Shown here: one piece after another, positions 62,785-64,000 of the stretch | Position numbering within the stretch: position 1 is the first letter of the stretch | Layout: each line of letters opens with the position of its first letter | Assembly: GCA_963760715.1 (NCBI GenBank) | Contig: CAVXDY010000003.1 | Span: forward strand, 186,001-250,000 | Source of the DNA: CAVXDY01 sp963760715 | Lineage (GTDB): Bacteria > Actinomycetota > Thermoleophilia > Miltoncostaeales > Miltoncostaeaceae | Direction: 5' to 3' | Length of the DNA stretch: 64,000 nt | Program-made: the position numbers and the translations under genes | The notes under the pieces: model-generated | The model's input: only the letters and a program-made list of their open reading frames with translations | Databases searched by the model: none | What the model was told of the DNA's origin: nothing

Positions 62785-63452
62785 GGCGCGCCCTCGCCGG
62801 GCGTGCGCCGCGAGGCCAGCTCGGCGGCCACCTCCTCCAGGCTCACGCCGGCCGCCCGCCACAGCACGGCGAGGTGGTAGAGCAGGTCGGCGCTCTCGTA
62901 GACCACCTGGCCATGCTCCCGCCCCTTGGCGGCCAGCACCACCTCGGTCGCCTCCTCCCCCACCTTCTTGCAGACGGTGTCGATGCCCTTCGCGAGCAGC
63001 CGCGCGGTGTAGGAGGCCTCGGGGTCGGCGGCCTCGGCGCGGCGCGCCACGGTGCGCTCGAGGTCGGCCAGGGCGGCGAAGGCCTCCGGCGGGGAGCCCT
63101 CGCCCAGGGGGTCGTGGAAGCAGGTCTCGGCGCCCGTGTGGCAGGCCACTCCGGTCTGGTCCACCAGCACCAGCACCGAGTCGGCGTCGCAGTCCAGCAC
63201 CACCGCGCGCACGGCCTGGGTGTTGCCGCTCGTGGCGCCCTTGCGCCACAGCTCCTGGCGGGAGCGGCTCCAGAACCACGTCTCGCCGCGCTCCAGAGTG
63301 CGCTCCAGCGACTCGCGGTTCATCCAGGCCTGGGTCAGCACCCGGCCGGTGGTGGCGTCCTGGACCACGGCCGGCACCAGGCCGTCGGGTCCGTAGCGCA
63401 CCCGCGCCGCCCGCTCGGCGGCGGGCGCTCCGATCTCGGCGTCGGCTCCCAC
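62781..63452 (-). CDS. hisIE: bifunctional phosphoribosyl-AMP cyclohydrolase / phosphoribosyl-ATP pyrophosphatase
   Basis: A 223-residue histidine-pathway enzyme covering steps 2 and 3. The HisI part (about 1-125) has VLTQAWMNRESLERTLERGETWFWSRSR, LWRKGATSGNTQAVRAVVLDCDADSVLVLVDQ and the zinc motif GVACHTGAETCF. The HisE part (about 130-223) has TARLLAKGIDTVCKKVGEEATEVVLAA and ESADLLYHLAVL. The fusion is common. Its GTG lies 7 bp after deoC, and its stop overlaps the trpE start. No other his gene lies in the window. Confidence 0.94.
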   Translation of the reverse strand: MGADAEIGAPAAERAARVRYGPDGLVPAVVQDATTGRVLTQAWMNRESLERTLERGETWFWSRSRQELWRKGATSGNTQAVRAVVLDCDADSVLVLVDQTGVACHTGAETCFHDPLGEGSPPEAFAALADLERTVARRAEAADPEASYTARLLAKGIDTVCKKVGEEATEVVLAAKGREHGQVVYESADLLYHLAVLWRAAGVSLEEVAAELASRRTPGEGAP

Positions 63453-63459
63453 GGAGTCC

Positions 63460-64000
63460 TCAGGCGTTGCCGTTCAGCGCGGCCAGCTCGACCATGACCA
63501 GGACGGCCGAGCTGGTGCCGACGCGCGCGGCGCCGGCCCCGATCATCGCCTGGACGGCCTCGAGCGTGCGCACGCCCCCGGCCGCGCTGACCCCCACCCC
63601 CTCCGGCAGGGCGTCGCGCATCAGCTCCACGTCGTGCACCGTCGCGTGGGTGCCGGAGCCCGTGCATGTCTTGGCGAAATCGGCGCCCACGTCGTCCACG
63701 ATCTTGCAGGCGAGGCGCTTCAGCTTGTCGTCCATCAGCGGCGCCTCGATGATGACCTTGATGAGCACGTCCCCGCGGGCGTCGTTGGCCGCCCGGCCGC
63801 GGACCGCCCGCACCACCCGGAGCAGATCGTCCCGCACGCCACGGAAATCCCCTGCCAGCATGCCGCGGTAGTTCATGACCACGTCGATCTCGTCGGCGCC
63901 CTCCGCGACCGCGCGGTCGGCCGCCTGCGCGCGGGCGGCCGTGGTCCCGGATCCCGACGGATGGTCGATGACGGCACAGGTCTTCACGTCACAGCCCCGC
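63460..64000 (-). CDS. deoC: deoxyribose-phosphate aldolase (5'-truncated by window edge)
   Basis: The visible C-terminal 180 residues of a class I aldolase that cleaves deoxyribose 5-phosphate to acetaldehyde and glyceraldehyde 3-phosphate. Signatures include EGADEIDVVMNYRGMLAGDF, VLIKVIIEAPLMDDKLKRLACKI and the Schiff-base lysine region ADFAKTCTGSG, then VGVSAAGGVRTLEAVQAMIGAGAARVGTSS. The start lies beyond position 64000. It is 7 bp upstream of hisIE in a common transcription direction, so a catabolic gene leads the amino-acid biosynthesis run. Confidence 0.9.
   Translation of the reverse strand, partial: RGCDVKTCAVIDHPSGSGTTAARAQAADRAVAEGADEIDVVMNYRGMLAGDFRGVRDDLLRVVRAVRGRAANDARGDVLIKVIIEAPLMDDKLKRLACKIVDDVGADFAKTCTGSGTHATVHDVELMRDALPEGVGVSAAGGVRTLEAVQAMIGAGAARVGTSSAVLVMVELAALNGNA

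Overview
The window is uniformly very high-GC DNA in which GTG starts are common and four-base GTGA/ATGA stop-start overlaps recur. The gene families (F420-type LLM oxidoreductase, BTAD regulator, actinobacterial-type ImuB and DnaE2 with CGAAC-N4-GTTCG SOS boxes, a DUF6636-type exported protein, many small lineage-specific exported proteins) point to an actinobacterium, most likely a Thermoleophilia/Solirubrobacterales-like lineage. This placement is inferred from gene content only. No rRNA, tRNA, CRISPR array, replication origin or intact mobile element was seen.

Layout. 1-5.5 kb: 3'-truncated ligD (PE-ligase-polymerase order), an LLM oxidoreductase, a small membrane protein, a LysM/SLT muramidase-like protein and a DAO-family FAD oxidoreductase. 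5.5-10.5 kb: three tandem RTX-like exported paralogues on the minus strand; the most upstream copy is broken by several frameshifts. 10.5-11.6 kb: an inverted repeat, an IS256 transposase stub and an adjoining orphan gene fragment. 11.6-16.1 kb: a cation-diffusion transporter, a metallo-beta-lactamase-fold hydrolase and a PAS/GAF/GGDEF/HD-GYP protein. 16.2-22.2 kb: GNAT and methyltransferase genes, two L,D-transpeptidases and exported proteins. 22.2-23.0 kb: an LCP (LytR-CpsA-Psr) gene with internal deletions. 23.0-28.9 kb: PAP2 phosphatase, a PPi-type phosphofructokinase, topoisomerase III with a GGQ ribosome-rescue factor, and a methyltransferase. 28.9-30.6 kb: an exported Vgb-like propeller.

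30.9-39.9 kb holds the SOS mutasome in two separate units, imuB plus a DUF6504-like gene, and dnaE2. Each has an identical 14-bp LexA-type box directly against its ATG. Between them lie a DUF2252 gene, an amidase, a DUF4389 membrane protein, a SnoaL-like gene and a 157-bp array of 22/23-bp tandem repeats.

39.9-46.3 kb: a DUF6544-like gene, a type I sulfatase, a frameshifted Stf0 sulfotransferase, a DUF3037/HipA-like kinase pair, a class A beta-lactamase-like protein, a PlsC acyltransferase preceded by a 39-codon thiolase remnant, and a CAP-domain exported protein. 46.3-57.7 kb: ErpA-type Fe-S protein, prenyltransferase-repeat protein, DMT transporter, a three-gene BTAD regulator cluster, stress-type small membrane proteins, a flavin reductase-like gene, an M20 peptidase/P-loop pair, a DUF72 protein and a second HD-GYP protein with a degenerate GGDEF domain. 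57.7-64 kb: a tight minus-strand run deoC-hisIE-trpE-trpG-trpD-trpC followed by ccmG-ccmH.

Themes: cell-wall remodelling (muramidase, two YkuD proteins, amidase, LCP scar), damage-inducible mutagenesis and end-joining ligation, tryptophan synthesis, and local gene erosion (RTX copy, LCP, Stf0, thiolase, IS256 stub). The most notable observations are the matching SOS promoters, the tandem array upstream of dnaE2 with a look-alike palindrome 26 kb away, the HipA/DUF3037 pair, and the deletion scars.
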